DNA of 25,532 bases from positions 1 through 25,532 of the forward strand of contig CANFCA010000001.1 of the NCBI GenBank assembly GCA_947445045.1. The letters are read 5' to 3'. Shown piece after piece: positions 7,117-15,108 of the stretch. Position 1 is the first letter of the stretch. Each line of letters starts with the position of its first letter. The DNA comes from Gallionellaceae bacterium (GTDB taxonomy: Bacteria > Pseudomonadota > Gammaproteobacteria > Burkholderiales > Gallionellaceae). Made by a program: the position numbers and the translations under genes. The notes under the pieces are model-generated. The model was not told where the DNA came from and made no database searches. It saw only the letters and a list, made by a program, of their open reading frames with translations.

Positions 7117-7932
7117 TTAAAATTTAATTGCCGAAAAAATTTTCTTCGTCAAATCGCCAGCGGCTTGCATTGGGTTAGCGCGTATGTTTTTTTCTTGCTC
7201 CGCCATCATGGTAAACAATCCGTCCATCGCTTTGCGCGTGATGTAATCCTTCAGGTTGGCATCCTTGGCATCGACCAAACCCAGCTGTACGCCTTGTCCC
7301 GCGAACTGGTCATACTTTTCTGCGAGTTTCACTTTCGCCATCGACTTGGCAACGATGGGTTGAAATTTGCTCGCCAACGCCTCTTCGGTATTTTTGCGGA
7401 AGTATTGCGTGGCGGCATCAGAAGGGCCAGTGATGATGTCGCGTGCATCGGTGACGCTCATTTTTTTAATCGCACCCACCAGTAATGTTTTTGCCTCGGG
7501 TACGGCGGCTTCGGCAGCACGATTCATTGAGGTGGTTAAATCATCTGCATATTTTCCCATACCGAATTTGCGCAACATGCCATCCGCCTTTTGCAAACTT
7601 TCAGGAAGCGGGATACGCACTTTATCGTTGCCTAAAAAACCGTTTTCTTTAGCCAAGCCAGACACGGCTGTTTCCGCTGCTTGCGTAAGAGCTTGGCGCA
7701 AACTGCCCACTTGGTCTTTGGTGCTAAATTGGCTCACTACACTTGCTGCGGATGTTGTCGTGTTTGATGGGGCGGGTGCTGCCGCAGGTGTTGTAGCGGC
7801 TGGTTCGGCGGGAGCGGCGTTTTGTTGTGCCGCCTCATTCAATTTTGCTTTTAAGTCGTTCAAGCTCAAAGCGTTCGCAGGAAGTGAGAATGATGCAAAT
7901 ACTAAGCTTGCGATAAGCGATTTTTTCAGCAT
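7117..7932 (-). CDS. DUF4197 family exported protein
   Basis: This 271-residue protein has a signal peptide (MLKKSLIASLVFASFSLPANA, cleavage after ANA), an Ala/Pro/Thr-rich linker at residues ~38-65, and a helical domain from ~75 to the end. That domain matches DUF4197 by its conserved segments: LRQALTQAAETAVSGLAKEN, GFLGNDKVRIPLPESLQKA, MNRAAEAAVPEAKTLL and GPSDAATQYFRKNTEEAL. Function is unknown; it is expected in the periplasm. A clear Shine-Dalgarno (AAGGAAC) precedes the ATG. It lies 35 bases after lpdA on the same strand and is likely cotranscribed with it. The extended low-complexity linker is longer than I would expect for the family. Confidence 0.88.
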   Translation of the reverse strand: MLKKSLIASLVFASFSLPANALSLNDLKAKLNEAAQQNAAPAEPAATTPAAAPAPSNTTTSAASVVSQFSTKDQVGSLRQALTQAAETAVSGLAKENGFLGNDKVRIPLPESLQKADGMLRKFGMGKYADDLTTSMNRAAEAAVPEAKTLLVGAIKKMSVTDARDIITGPSDAATQYFRKNTEEALASKFQPIVAKSMAKVKLAEKYDQFAGQGVQLGLVDAKDANLKDYITRKAMDGLFTMMAEQEKNIRANPMQAAGDLTKKIFSAIKF

Positions 7933-7967
7933 GATGAGTTCCTTAAAAGTGTTGAATAAAAATGATG

Positions 7968-9752
7968 TTATTTTTTTCTCGGTGGCATCAAGTCGGTGAT
8001 TGTTCCCTCCGCCATTTCCGCCGCGAAACCCAATGTTTCAGACAAGGTTGGATGAGGATGGATGGTCAATCCGATGTCTTCCATGTCAGCGCCCATTTCC
8101 AAAGCGAGCACGGCTTCCGCAATGAGTTCACCGGCATTCACGCCGACGATGCCCGCACCCAAGATACGACGTGTGGTTGGATCAAGCAAAATTTTGGTTA
8201 CGCCTTCGCTGCGTCCGACTGAGCCAGCACGGCCTGAAGCGATCCACGGGAAGGCAGCTTTTTCGTATTCGATACCCTGCGCTTTGGCATGTGTTTCGGT
8301 AAGTCCCATCCATGCCACCTCTGGATCCGTATAGGCTACCGACGGGATGGTCAATGGCTCGAACACTGCGTGATGACCCGCAATCACTTCGGCAGCGACC
8401 TTGCCTTCATGCACCGCTTTGTGCGCCAGCATTGGGTCGCCGACGATGTCGCCAATGGCGAAAATATGTGGCGCGTTGGTGCGCATTTGCTGATTGACGG
8501 GAATGAAGCCGCGCTCATTGATGGTAACGCCTGCTGCATCCGCGTCGATGTCGCGTCCGTTCGGGCGACGACCAACGGCCATTAACACGCGGTCATACAG
8601 TTGTGGTTCAGGTGCTTGTTCGCCTTCAAACGTGACTTTCAATCCTTCTTTCAACGCTTCAATTTTAGTGACTTTGGTTTTGAGATAAATCGCTTCGTAA
8701 CGTTTGACGATGCGTGTGTGCAGCGGCTTGACCATATCTTTATCCGCGCCTGGCATGAGTTGATCCATCAACTCAACGACGGAGATTTTTGAACCGAGTG
8801 CGTCATACACCGTCGCCATTTCCAAACCGATAATGCCACCGCCAATAATTAACATGCGCTTGGGGATGTCTTGTAACTGTAATGCGCCTGTCGAGTCAAT
8901 GATGCGTGGATCGTCGTAGGGGAAGCCGGGGATGCGCGCTACGCTTGAGCCTGCGGCGATGATGACGTTGTCGAAGCTGACGGTCTTAGTACCTTCAGCT
9001 GTTTCTACTGACAACATATTCGACGAAGTGAATTTAGCTTTGCCGTTGACTACTTGCACTTTGCGCTGCTTGGCGAGTGCCACGAGCCCACCGGTTGACT
9101 TGCTGATGACGCTTTCTTTCCAAGCGCGGATGCCATTAATGTCTATGGTTGGTTTGCCAAACGTAATGCCGTGGTGTGAAACTTCTTCTGCCTCGGTGAT
9201 GACTTTTGCTACATGTAATAGTGCCTTTGAAGGAATGCAACCCACGTTCAAACACACGCCCCCCAAATTGGTATGCTTCTCAATCAACACTACTTGCTTA
9301 CCCAAATCGGCAGCGCGGAAAGCCGCAGTGTAGCCGCCAGGACCTGCTCCGAGTACGACCACTTCAGCGTGAATATCGCCCTTGGGGAAATCTTTGATGG
9401 CGGGAGCAGGCGCTTGAATGGGTGCGGCGATGACTGGTGCAGCAGAGGTTATCGCAGCAACACTCGCTGCGGGAGCAGCAGTTGCAGTTGTCGGTTTAGC
9501 CGCTGTGGACGTGTTATTTTCCAATGTGAAAATCACACTACCTTTGCTGACTTTATCGCCCAACTTAACGTTGATGGATTTGATAACGCCTGCAGCTGGG
9601 CTAGGCACTTCCATTGCTGCTTTGTCGGTTTCCAAAGTCAAAAGCGATTGTTCCGCCTCGACGGTTTCTCCGGCTTTGACAAAAATTTCAATGATAGGCA
9701 CGTCTTTAAAATCGCCAATGTCAGGTACGGTTACTTCGATGATTTGACTCAT
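7968..9752 (-). CDS. lpdA: Dihydrolipoyl dehydrogenase (E3) with N-terminal lipoyl domain
   Basis: The 594-residue flavoprotein reoxidises dihydrolipoamide in 2-oxoacid dehydrogenase complexes and passes electrons to NAD. Residues 1-80 are a lipoyl domain with the lipoylated lysine in ETDKAAMEVPSP (K44). An Ala/Pro hinge (~81-120) leads to the FAD site GAGPGG (135-140). The redox disulfide is GGVCLNVGCIPSK (C167/C172), the NAD site is GGGIIGLEMATVYDALG, and the C-terminal catalytic His-Glu motif is HPHPTLSET. A lipoyl domain fused to E3 is common in proteobacterial pyruvate dehydrogenase sets, but aceE/aceF are not beside it; proA lies upstream beyond a repeat region and a DUF4197 gene follows. 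The Shine-Dalgarno GGAG lies six bases before the ATG. Confidence 0.96.
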   Translation of the reverse strand: MSQIIEVTVPDIGDFKDVPIIEIFVKAGETVEAEQSLLTLETDKAAMEVPSPAAGVIKSINVKLGDKVSKGSVIFTLENNTSTAAKPTTATAAPAASVAAITSAAPVIAAPIQAPAPAIKDFPKGDIHAEVVVLGAGPGGYTAAFRAADLGKQVVLIEKHTNLGGVCLNVGCIPSKALLHVAKVITEAEEVSHHGITFGKPTIDINGIRAWKESVISKSTGGLVALAKQRKVQVVNGKAKFTSSNMLSVETAEGTKTVSFDNVIIAAGSSVARIPGFPYDDPRIIDSTGALQLQDIPKRMLIIGGGIIGLEMATVYDALGSKISVVELMDQLMPGADKDMVKPLHTRIVKRYEAIYLKTKVTKIEALKEGLKVTFEGEQAPEPQLYDRVLMAVGRRPNGRDIDADAAGVTINERGFIPVNQQMRTNAPHIFAIGDIVGDPMLAHKAVHEGKVAAEVIAGHHAVFEPLTIPSVAYTDPEVAWMGLTETHAKAQGIEYEKAAFPWIASGRAGSVGRSEGVTKILLDPTTRRILGAGIVGVNAGELIAEAVLALEMGADMEDIGLTIHPHPTLSETLGFAAEMAEGTITDLMPPRKK

Positions 9753-9770
9753 TTGCTTCTCCGGTTTTTG

Positions 9771-9886
9771 CTGTCATTCCCGCGAAAGCGGGAATCCAGC
9801 GGTGTTATTCAAAATGCTTTTTAGGCTTTGTCCGCTACGCGGAAATCTTTCAATTATCTGGATTCCCGCTTTCGCGGGATAACCAG
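9771..9886. repeat. Inverted pair of palindromic repeats (MITE/REP-doublet-like)
   Basis: Two 29-base units, 9771-9799 and 9858-9886, are near-perfect inverted copies. Each contains the palindrome TCCCGCGAAAGCGGGA, and both carry GGAATCCAG on their inner side. The 58 bases between include a further small palindrome, TCCGC-TAC-GCGGA. The layout of terminal inverted repeats around a short non-coding core suggests a REP doublet or a miniature mobile element. It fills most of the 188-base gap between proA and lpdA; no coding sequence is seen there. Confidence 0.75.
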
Positions 9887-9940
9887 CGACTTGCCCGTTT
9901 ACGGGCTTAGTCGAATGGCTAGTAGTTTTCCCAATGACGG

Positions 9941-11230
9941 CTAGGTTCTAATTTGTCCGTTACCTAACACGATATATTTTTGTGAAGTTAATCCTTCCAA
10001 ACCCACAGGGCCACGTGCATGAATCTTGTCGGTGGAAATGCCTATTTCCGCACCCAGCCCATATTCAAAGCCATCAGCAAAGCGTGTCGAAGCATTGACC
10101 ATCACGCTACTGGAATCCACCTCGCGCAGGAAGCGCATTGCCTTGGTGTAATTTTCCGTAACGATGCTATCCGTGTGTTGTGAGCCATAAGTAGCGATGT
10201 GCGCAAGTGCCTCATCCAGATTTCCAACTAGGCGCACACTCAAAATCGGCGCGAGGTATTCTGTATGCCAATCTTCTTCAGTGGCAATTTTCATCTGGGG
10301 AACGAGTTTGCGTGATGCGTCATCACCACGCAGTTCAACACCTTTTGCGGTGTAAATTTTGCACAAATCAGGTAACACTTTTGCCGCAATATTTGTGTTT
10401 ACCAGTAAAGTTTCCATGGCGTTGCATACGCCGTAGCGATGTGTTTTGGCGTTATCGGCGATACGTATAGCTTTTTCCAGATCAGCGTCGTCGTCGATAT
10501 ACACATGGCACACACCGTGCAAATGCTTGATGACGGGGATGCGCGCTTCACTGGAGATGCGTTCGATCAAGCCCTTGCCGCCACGTGGCACAATCACGTC
10601 CACATAATCTTTCATGGTGATGAGTTCACCCACTGCAGCGCGATCCGTCGTGGCGATTACTTGCACAGCGGTCTCTGGCAGGCCCGCTTCACGCAAACCT
10701 TGATGCACGCAAGCGGCGATAGCTTGATTGGAATGAATCGCTTCCGAGCCGCCGCGCAAGATGCATGCATTACCTGATTTCAAACACAATCCAGCCGCAT
10801 CTGCTGTGACGTTTGGACGCGATTCGTAAATAATACCAATCACGCCTAACGGTACACGCATTTTGCCGACTTGAATACCGGAAGGGCGAAAGCTCAAATC
10901 ACTAATTGCGCCGATCAAATCAGGCAAGGAGGCAATCTGTTGCAAGCCTTCTGCCATGCCTTTGATGGTTTTTTCGGTGAGTGTGAGGCGATCGACTGAT
11001 GCGGCATCCAAGCCATTGTCATGCGCAGCCGCAACATCTTTAGCATTTGCTGTGATGAGTGCCGCGCTGCTTTTTATAATGGCGGCAGCGATGGCTTCGA
11101 GTGCGCGATTTTTCACGGCTGTATCTGCCTGCGCCATACTGCGTGAAGCGTTACGAGCCGCTTGTCCAACCGATTGCATGTAGTCTTTTACGTTTTGCAT
11201 GATGAAGTCGTGTTCAATATCAGCGTGCAT
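9941..11230 (-). CDS. proA: Gamma-glutamyl phosphate reductase
   Basis: The 429-residue enzyme carries out the second step of proline synthesis, NADPH-dependent reduction of glutamyl-5-phosphate to the semialdehyde. Family signatures include [48 protein letters not shown] and the catalytic cysteine in [11 protein letters not shown]. The first ATG has AGGG four bases upstream. The internal Met at residue 11 ([10 protein letters not shown]) would match the usual family N-terminus but has no Shine-Dalgarno. proB is not adjacent. It is divergent from trpC with only 50 bases between the starts. Confidence 0.96.
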   Translation of the reverse strand: MHADIEHDFIMQNVKDYMQSVGQAARNASRSMAQADTAVKNRALEAIAAAIIKSSAALITANAKDVAAAHDNGLDAASVDRLTLTEKTIKGMAEGLQQIASLPDLIGAISDLSFRPSGIQVGKMRVPLGVIGIIYESRPNVTADAAGLCLKSGNACILRGGSEAIHSNQAIAACVHQGLREAGLPETAVQVIATTDRAAVGELITMKDYVDVIVPRGGKGLIERISSEARIPVIKHLHGVCHVYIDDDADLEKAIRIADNAKTHRYGVCNAMETLLVNTNIAAKVLPDLCKIYTAKGVELRGDDASRKLVPQMKIATEEDWHTEYLAPILSVRLVGNLDEALAHIATYGSQHTDSIVTENYTKAMRFLREVDSSSVMVNASTRFADGFEYGLGAEIGISTDKIHARGPVGLEGLTSQKYIVLGNGQIRT

Positions 11231-11244
11231 TTTACCCTAAGTGT

Positions 11245-11250
11245 TAAAAT
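11245..11250 (+). promoter_or_regulatory. Putative -10 element for trpC-coq7
   Basis: TAAAAT followed by GCGCGCC repeats the -10 plus GC-rich discriminator pattern seen elsewhere in the window and lies 30 bases before the trpC ATG. No good -35 was found at 16-18 bases, and the opposite strand must hold the proA promoter in the same 50 bases. Confidence 0.35.
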
Positions 11251-11280
11251 GCGCGCCTTACTTAAAATGCAGAAGTAGTA

Positions 11281-12108
11281 ATGTCCGACATCCTAAATAA
11301 AATCCTCGCAGTTAAAGCGCAAGAAGTGGCGGCTTCATTAGCGGTTAAGCCACTTAACGTCATTCGCACCGAGGCAGAGCAGGCATTGCCGACACGCGAT
11401 TTCGTTGCGGCAATTCGGAATAAAATTGCCTCTGGGCACGCGGCGGTGATTGCCGAAATTAAAAAGGCTAGCCCCAGCAAAGGCGTATTGCGCGAAGATT
11501 TTCGTCCGGCGGAAATTGCGCGAAGCTATGCCGAACATGGTGCAGCATGTTTGTCTGTGTTGACTGACGAACAATTCTTTCAAGGCAATGCTGAGTATCT
11601 AAAACAAGCACGTGCGGCTTGTAACTTGCCGGTGCTGCGTAAAGATTTTATCGTGGATGAATATCAAATTTATCAAGCGCGTGCGATGGGCGCAGATGCG
11701 ATTTTACTCATCGCCGCTGCGCTGGGTGTGGCGAAAATGCAGGCGTTTGAAGATTTGGCGCGTAGCCTCAGTATGGCAGTATTGGTGGAAGTGCATAATG
11801 CGGATGAGCTGGATGCCGCACTGCAATTAAGCACACCTCTGGTGGGGGTGAACAATCGTAACCTGCGTACTTTTGCAGTGAGCTTGCAAACAACATTAGA
11901 TTTGTTGAAATGCATACGAGAAGCAAGCCCTCTCCCTTCGGGGGAGGGTTGGGGTGGGGGAGATCGCATCGTGGTCACAGAAAGCGGCATTCTCAATGCG
12001 TCGGATGTGAAGCTGATGCGTGATCAGCAAGTGAATACGTTTTTAGTGGGCGAGGCATTTATGCGGGCAAGCGATCCTGGTGTGGAACTGGCTAAGATTT
12101 TTGCTTAA
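11281..12108 (+). CDS. trpC: Indole-3-glycerol phosphate synthase with an in-frame repeat insertion
   Basis: The 275-residue TIM-barrel enzyme converts carboxyphenylamino-deoxyribulose phosphate to indole-3-glycerol phosphate in tryptophan synthesis. It shows the catalytic [13 protein letters not shown] (Glu59, Lys61), [22 protein letters not shown] and VTESGI plus FLVGEAFM phosphate-binding strands. Between TLDLL and [10 protein letters not shown], where relatives have about five residues, there are eighteen, including [13 protein letters not shown]. This segment is encoded by a C-rich/G-rich hairpin repeat and sits in the loop and helix between strands 6 and 7, outside the active-site residues, so the protein may still work. 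trpD and trpG are not adjacent. coq7 follows after 18 bases, so they are probably cotranscribed. Confidence 0.95.
   Translation: MSDILNKILAVKAQEVAASLAVKPLNVIRTEAEQALPTRDFVAAIRNKIASGHAAVIAEIKKASPSKGVLREDFRPAEIARSYAEHGAACLSVLTDEQFFQGNAEYLKQARAACNLPVLRKDFIVDEYQIYQARAMGADAILLIAAALGVAKMQAFEDLARSLSMAVLVEVHNADELDAALQLSTPLVGVNNRNLRTFAVSLQTTLDLLKCIREASPLPSGEGWGGGDRIVVTESGILNASDVKLMRDQQVNTFLVGEAFMRASDPGVELAKIFA
11928..11960. repeat. Palindromic repeat inserted in trpC
   Basis: A CCCTCTCCC arm, a TTCG loop and a GGGGAGGG arm, followed by TTGGGGTGGGGG, form the well-known dispersed CCCTCTCCC-GGAGAGGG type of intergenic repeat, here lying inside a coding region. In the trpC frame it encodes [11 protein letters not shown]. 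It keeps the frame open, adding roughly 13 residues compared with usual TrpC. Confidence 0.8.
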
Positions 12109-12126
12109 CAATTTTCGGGGGCAGTT

Positions 12127-12747
12127 ATGTTAGATCATCTAATCATTGAGTTTGATAAAGGTTTGCGCACCTTGTTTAGCGAAGCGCACAGCGTGCGCCC
12201 CCACCCCGATGCGGGTCTGCCAGATGCGCCTTTAGATGAAGCCGAAAAAAAACATGCTGCCGCGCTAATGCGGGTGAATCACAGCGGTGAAGTTTGCGCG
12301 CAGGCGTTGTATCAAGGGCAAGCTTTAACGGCGCGTGATCCCGCCGTGCAACAAAAGTTGCAACAAGCCGCGCAGGAAGAAACCGAGCATTTGGCATGGA
12401 CATCTCGACGTGTACATGAGTTGGGCGGGCACTTGAGCGTGCTAAACCCGCTGTGGTACACCGGCTCGCTGGCACTCGGCGCGTTCGCCGGACTGTTGGG
12501 CGACAAGTGGAATCTGGGTTTTCTTGCGGAGACTGAACATCAGGTCGGCGGGCATTTGCAAAGTCATTTGGGGAGCTTGCCGCAGCAAGATGTGAAAAGT
12601 CGTGCCGTTGTGCAGCAAATGTATGTAGATGAAACCAAACACTCGGAAATGGCGACGCAACTGGGTGGTGAGGAATTGCCTGCGCCGCTCAAGACGTTGA
12701 TGCAAGCCAGCTCCAAGGTGTTGACGCACGCAGCCTACCGAATATAA
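12127..12747 (+). CDS. coq7: Demethoxyubiquinone hydroxylase (Coq7 type)
   Basis: This 206-residue di-iron monooxygenase catalyses the last hydroxylation of the ubiquinone ring at the inner membrane. The carboxylate-bridged di-iron ligands are visible: E55 in NHSGEVCAQALYQGQ, E85-x-x-H88 in EETEHLAW, E137 in ETEHQVGGH, and E169-x-x-H172 in VDETKHSEMA. A hydrophobic hairpin (LALGAFAGLLG) between the halves fits membrane-interface docking. Its presence indicates aerobic ubiquinone synthesis by the Coq7 route rather than UbiF. It follows trpC by 18 bases with a G-rich ribosome-binding site (CGGGGGC). Confidence 0.96.
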   Translation: MLDHLIIEFDKGLRTLFSEAHSVRPHPDAGLPDAPLDEAEKKHAAALMRVNHSGEVCAQALYQGQALTARDPAVQQKLQQAAQEETEHLAWTSRRVHELGGHLSVLNPLWYTGSLALGAFAGLLGDKWNLGFLAETEHQVGGHLQSHLGSLPQQDVKSRAVVQQMYVDETKHSEMATQLGGEELPAPLKTLMQASSKVLTHAAYRI

Positions 12748-12751
12748 GGGT

Positions 12752-12798
12752 AGCGGAAGGTAGAATGTAGAACCATTTCTACGCTTCACCTTTCACAA
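12752..12798. terminator. Possible hairpin between coq7 and the OsmC-like gene
   Basis: GTAGAA-CCAT-TTCTAC forms a perfect inner 6-bp stem, with imperfect outer pairing between GAAGGT and ACCTTTC. The gene pair is convergent and only 53 bases apart, so this may stop both transcripts. U-tracts are poor. Confidence 0.35.
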
Positions 12799-12800
12799 CT

Positions 12801-13220
12801 TTACTGCTCTTGAATCACCTCGAAATCATGTGTCACAGTCGCTGTCGCGCCGAGCATGATGGATGCGGAGCAGTATTTCTCAGCCGATAATTTAATGGCC
12901 TTTTCTACGGCTTCCGGCTTGATGTCTTTGCCCGTCACGACAAAATGCATGTGAATTTTGGTGAATACTTTCGGGTCGGTTTCAGCACGCTCTGCATTGA
13001 GTTCCACATAACAATCGGTAACGGCCTGACGGCTTTTTTTCAGAATCGCAATCACATCAAAGCTGGTGCAGCCACCGGCCCCTAGCAGCAACATTTCCAT
13101 TGGGCGCGGGCCGAGATTGCGCCCGCCTGCCGCTGGTGCGCCATCCATAAGCACCGCGTGACCGCTTTCAGTTTCACCCAAAAATGACACCTGCTCAACC
13201 CATTTGACCCGTGCTTTCAT
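12801..13220 (-). CDS. OsmC/Ohr superfamily protein (YhfA-like)
   Basis: The 139-residue protein has the two conserved redox cysteines of the OsmC fold: C51 in LGAGGCTSFDVIAIL and C117 in EKYCSASIML. The N-terminal MKARVKWVEQVSFLGETESG and the NLGPRPMEMLLLGAGG segment match the YhfA subgroup better than Ohr or OsmC proper. These cytosolic proteins are thiol-dependent peroxidases or are assumed to be, but YhfA substrates are not established. It follows the frameshifted YdcF-type gene by 13 bases on the same strand. Confidence 0.9.
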   Translation of the reverse strand: MKARVKWVEQVSFLGETESGHAVLMDGAPAAGGRNLGPRPMEMLLLGAGGCTSFDVIAILKKSRQAVTDCYVELNAERAETDPKVFTKIHMHFVVTGKDIKPEAVEKAIKLSAEKYCSASIMLGATATVTHDFEVIQEQ

Positions 13221-13233
13221 AGCGAACTTTCTA

Positions 13234-14035
13234 TTACGATTTATTGATGAAACTGGATTTTAACTGATACCAGACTAGCCCAATCACTTCATGAACGAAA
13301 ATTTTAGTGTCTTGTAGTGATTCAGATCGTGGCAAAAATGCCAGTAAATTTATTTCATAACGGGTAGTGAACGCGGTGGGGGCTTCGACCACATCAAATC
13401 CGACCTTACGAAAGATGGCCGCAGCGCGTGGCATGTGGCTGGCATGGGTGACTAAGTAAATTTTCTTGATACCTGCTTTTTGTAAAATTTGAAATGTATA
13501 AAGGGCATTTTTGTAAGTGTTGTCCGAAGTCTCTTCAGTCCATTGCACGGGCACATGAAAGTCTTGCTCTAAGGCAGCGCGCATTTGCGTAGCCTCTGCA
13601 ACGCTGTTGCCCACTGGCTTGCCAGCCGTGACCAAAATCGGCTTCCCAGTTTCACGTTGTAGCTTTGCACCGTAGCGCAATCTAGCCAACGTAGTATCCG
13701 AAACCGAGTCGTTACCAGCGTATTCGGGTGCGCGAAAATATGTGCCACCACCGAGTATCACAATCACATCAGCGTTGTGTGGCTTGTTATCAAGGACAGC
13801 CGTCTGAGCTTCCAGTAAATGCAGCGCACCTTCGGCGAAGTATGGTGTGGGCAACCCATAATAAGCAAAACGTCGCTAACAAGAACGGCTTCCCGATTTT
13901 GGGGCGGCGATACAGCAATGCAACGCCTAATCGGAGCAAAAGTAATAAACTCAACGGAGGCAATAAAAACGTGGCAATTATGTTTATGGCAAACCAAGAC
14001 ATATATACTGGTGACGTTATTGGAATGCACAACAT
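13234..14035 (-). pseudogene. YdcF/ElyC-type DUF218 membrane protein split by a frameshift
   Basis: The downstream part (13854-13234, about 206 residues) is a DUF218 domain with DVIVILGGGTYF, KPILVTAGKPVGNSVAEA, TSDNTYKNALYTFQIL and YLVTHASHMPRAAAIFRKVG, the fold of YdcF, SanA and ElyC. Its only start is TTG with no membrane anchor. The upstream part lies in another frame, from ATG at 14035 or 14002, and encodes the missing N-terminal helices: NIIATFLLPPLSLLLLL and GKPFLLATF. Removing one base from the TTTT run (AAAA at 13867-13870 on the plus strand) fuses them as LLATFAYYGLPTPYFAEGAL, about 255 residues, the normal family size. It could be a real pseudogene, a sequencing error, or a slippery on/off tract. 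Family members act in envelope or peptidoglycan metabolism. Confidence 0.75.
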
Positions 14036-14101
14036 TCTACAGTGCAGCTTGATTCTGCTGCGCTTGAAGAGACCCTTGCGTTAGGCTTTCGTAAATAGCG
14101 T

Positions 14102-14131
14102 TTGACAGGGTTGTGTTGGCTGCAATAGAAT
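14102..14131 (+). promoter_or_regulatory. Promoter of rplM-rpsI
   Basis: A consensus TTGACA (14102-14107) and TAGAAT (14126-14131) are 18 bases apart, followed by the GC-rich discriminator GCGCGCCC. The leader to rplM is about 40 bases. GC-rich discriminators at ribosomal promoters are a hallmark of ppGpp/DksA sensitivity. Confidence 0.85.
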
Positions 14132-14176
14132 GCGCGCCCTTCGAGTTTTACTTATTGAATTTTAGGTATTTTGGCT

Positions 14177-14614
14177 ATGAAAACATTTTCCGCTAAAGCA
14201 CAAGAAGTCCAGCATGACTGGCTTCTGGTTGATGCAGCCGACCAAGTGCTAGGTCGCTTGGCAGCACAAATTGCTTCACGTTTGCGTGGCAAGCATAAAG
14301 CAATCTATACCCCACACGTGGATACAGGCGATTTCGTTGTGGTTGTTAACGCGGATAAGTTGCGTGTGACGGGTAATAAGGCTGAAGGTAAGTTGTACCA
14401 TCGCCATACAGGTTATCCTGGTGGCTTGTACACGACTAACTTCAACAAATTGCAAGCGCGTCATCCAAGCCGTGTGTTGGAAAAAGCAGTTAAAGGCATG
14501 TTGCCAAAAGGTCCTCTGGGCTACGCAATGTTGCGCAAAATGAAGGTCTATGCAGGCGCGGCTCATCCGCACGAAGCACAGCAACCTAAAATCGTTAATT
14601 TGTTGAAGGCGTAA
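14177..14614 (+). CDS. rplM: 50S ribosomal protein L13
   Basis: The 145-residue protein begins [20 protein letters not shown] and contains [44 protein letters not shown] and [19 protein letters not shown], all L13 signatures. It binds 23S rRNA early in 50S assembly. ATG at 14177 is chosen over an in-frame TTG six bases earlier because it gives the conserved N-terminus; AGG lies about ten bases upstream. rpsI follows after two bases, the universal rplM-rpsI operon. Confidence 0.98.
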   Translation: MKTFSAKAQEVQHDWLLVDAADQVLGRLAAQIASRLRGKHKAIYTPHVDTGDFVVVVNADKLRVTGNKAEGKLYHRHTGYPGGLYTTNFNKLQARHPSRVLEKAVKGMLPKGPLGYAMLRKMKVYAGAAHPHEAQQPKIVNLLKA

Positions 14615-14616
14615 TC

Positions 14617-15009
14617 ATGACAGTTGCTTACAATTATGGAACGGGTCGTCGCAAAAGCGCGGTAGCACGTGTGTTTATGAAGGCAGGCAAGGGTGACATC
14701 ATCGTTAATGATAAGCCAGTGGATGTGTTCTTCTCTCGTGAAACAGGCCGTATGGTGGTTCGTCAACCTTTGACTTTGACTGAGACATTAGGCAAATTTG
14801 ACATCATGGTTAACGTATCCGGCGGTGGTGAATCTGGCCAAGCGGGTGCGGTTCGTCATGGTATTACACGTGCATTGATCGACTACGATGCAACATTCAA
14901 AACAGTTCTGAAACAGGCTGGTTTGGTCACTCGTGATGCGCGTGAAGTTGAACGTAAAAAAGTGGGTCTGCGTAAAGCGCGCCGTAGGAAGCAGTTCTCC
15001 AAGCGTTAA
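14617..15009 (+). CDS. rpsI: 30S ribosomal protein S9
   Basis: The 130-residue protein starts [20 protein letters not shown] and ends in the basic tail [17 protein letters not shown], whose terminal Ser-Lys-Arg reaches the P-site t[20 protein letters not shown] is the central signature. It is translated right after rplM (two bases between) and followed by a strong terminator. Confidence 0.98.
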   Translation: MTVAYNYGTGRRKSAVARVFMKAGKGDIIVNDKPVDVFFSRETGRMVVRQPLTLTETLGKFDIMVNVSGGGESGQAGAVRHGITRALIDYDATFKTVLKQAGLVTRDAREVERKKVGLRKARRRKQFSKR

Positions 15010-15026
15010 TCGTTTTGGATTACAGC

Positions 15027-15052
15027 AAAAGCCGCCTACGGGCGGCTTTTTG
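15027..15052 (+). terminator. Terminator of rplM-rpsI
   Basis: The stem AAAAGCCGCC / GGCGGCTTTT (10 bp) with a TACG loop runs into a T-tract, 17 bases after the rpsI stop. Confidence 0.92.
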
Positions 15053-15108
15053 TATGGGCGAGCCAAATTTAGGTATCATGTGTAACAGTTTATTTGAGAG
15101 AAATTGTG

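Noticed and set aside
7367..7999. Plus-strand open frame opposite the DUF4197 gene
   Set aside because: Mirror of an Ala-rich coding sequence; the DUF4197 frame has a signal peptide, family motifs and a Shine-Dalgarno.
9273..9824. Plus-strand open frame opposite the lpdA N-terminus and into the repeat
   Set aside because: Antisense to the lipoyl and FAD domains, Cys/Ser-rich unstructured composition, and ends in translated repeat sequence (FPRKRESS), typical of a spurious ORF.
9771..9886. Repeats considered as a CRISPR array
   Set aside because: Only two units, inverted rather than direct, with a single spacer and no cas genes nearby.
9893..9906. GCCCG-TTTA-CGGGC hairpin considered as the proA terminator
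   Set aside because: The stem is only five bases and no U-tract follows on either strand.
11905..11975. Extra residues in trpC considered as a frameshift or assembly error
   Set aside because: The frame resumes perfectly in [10 protein letters not shown] and the added bases match a known type of palindromic repeat, so it is an in-frame insertion.
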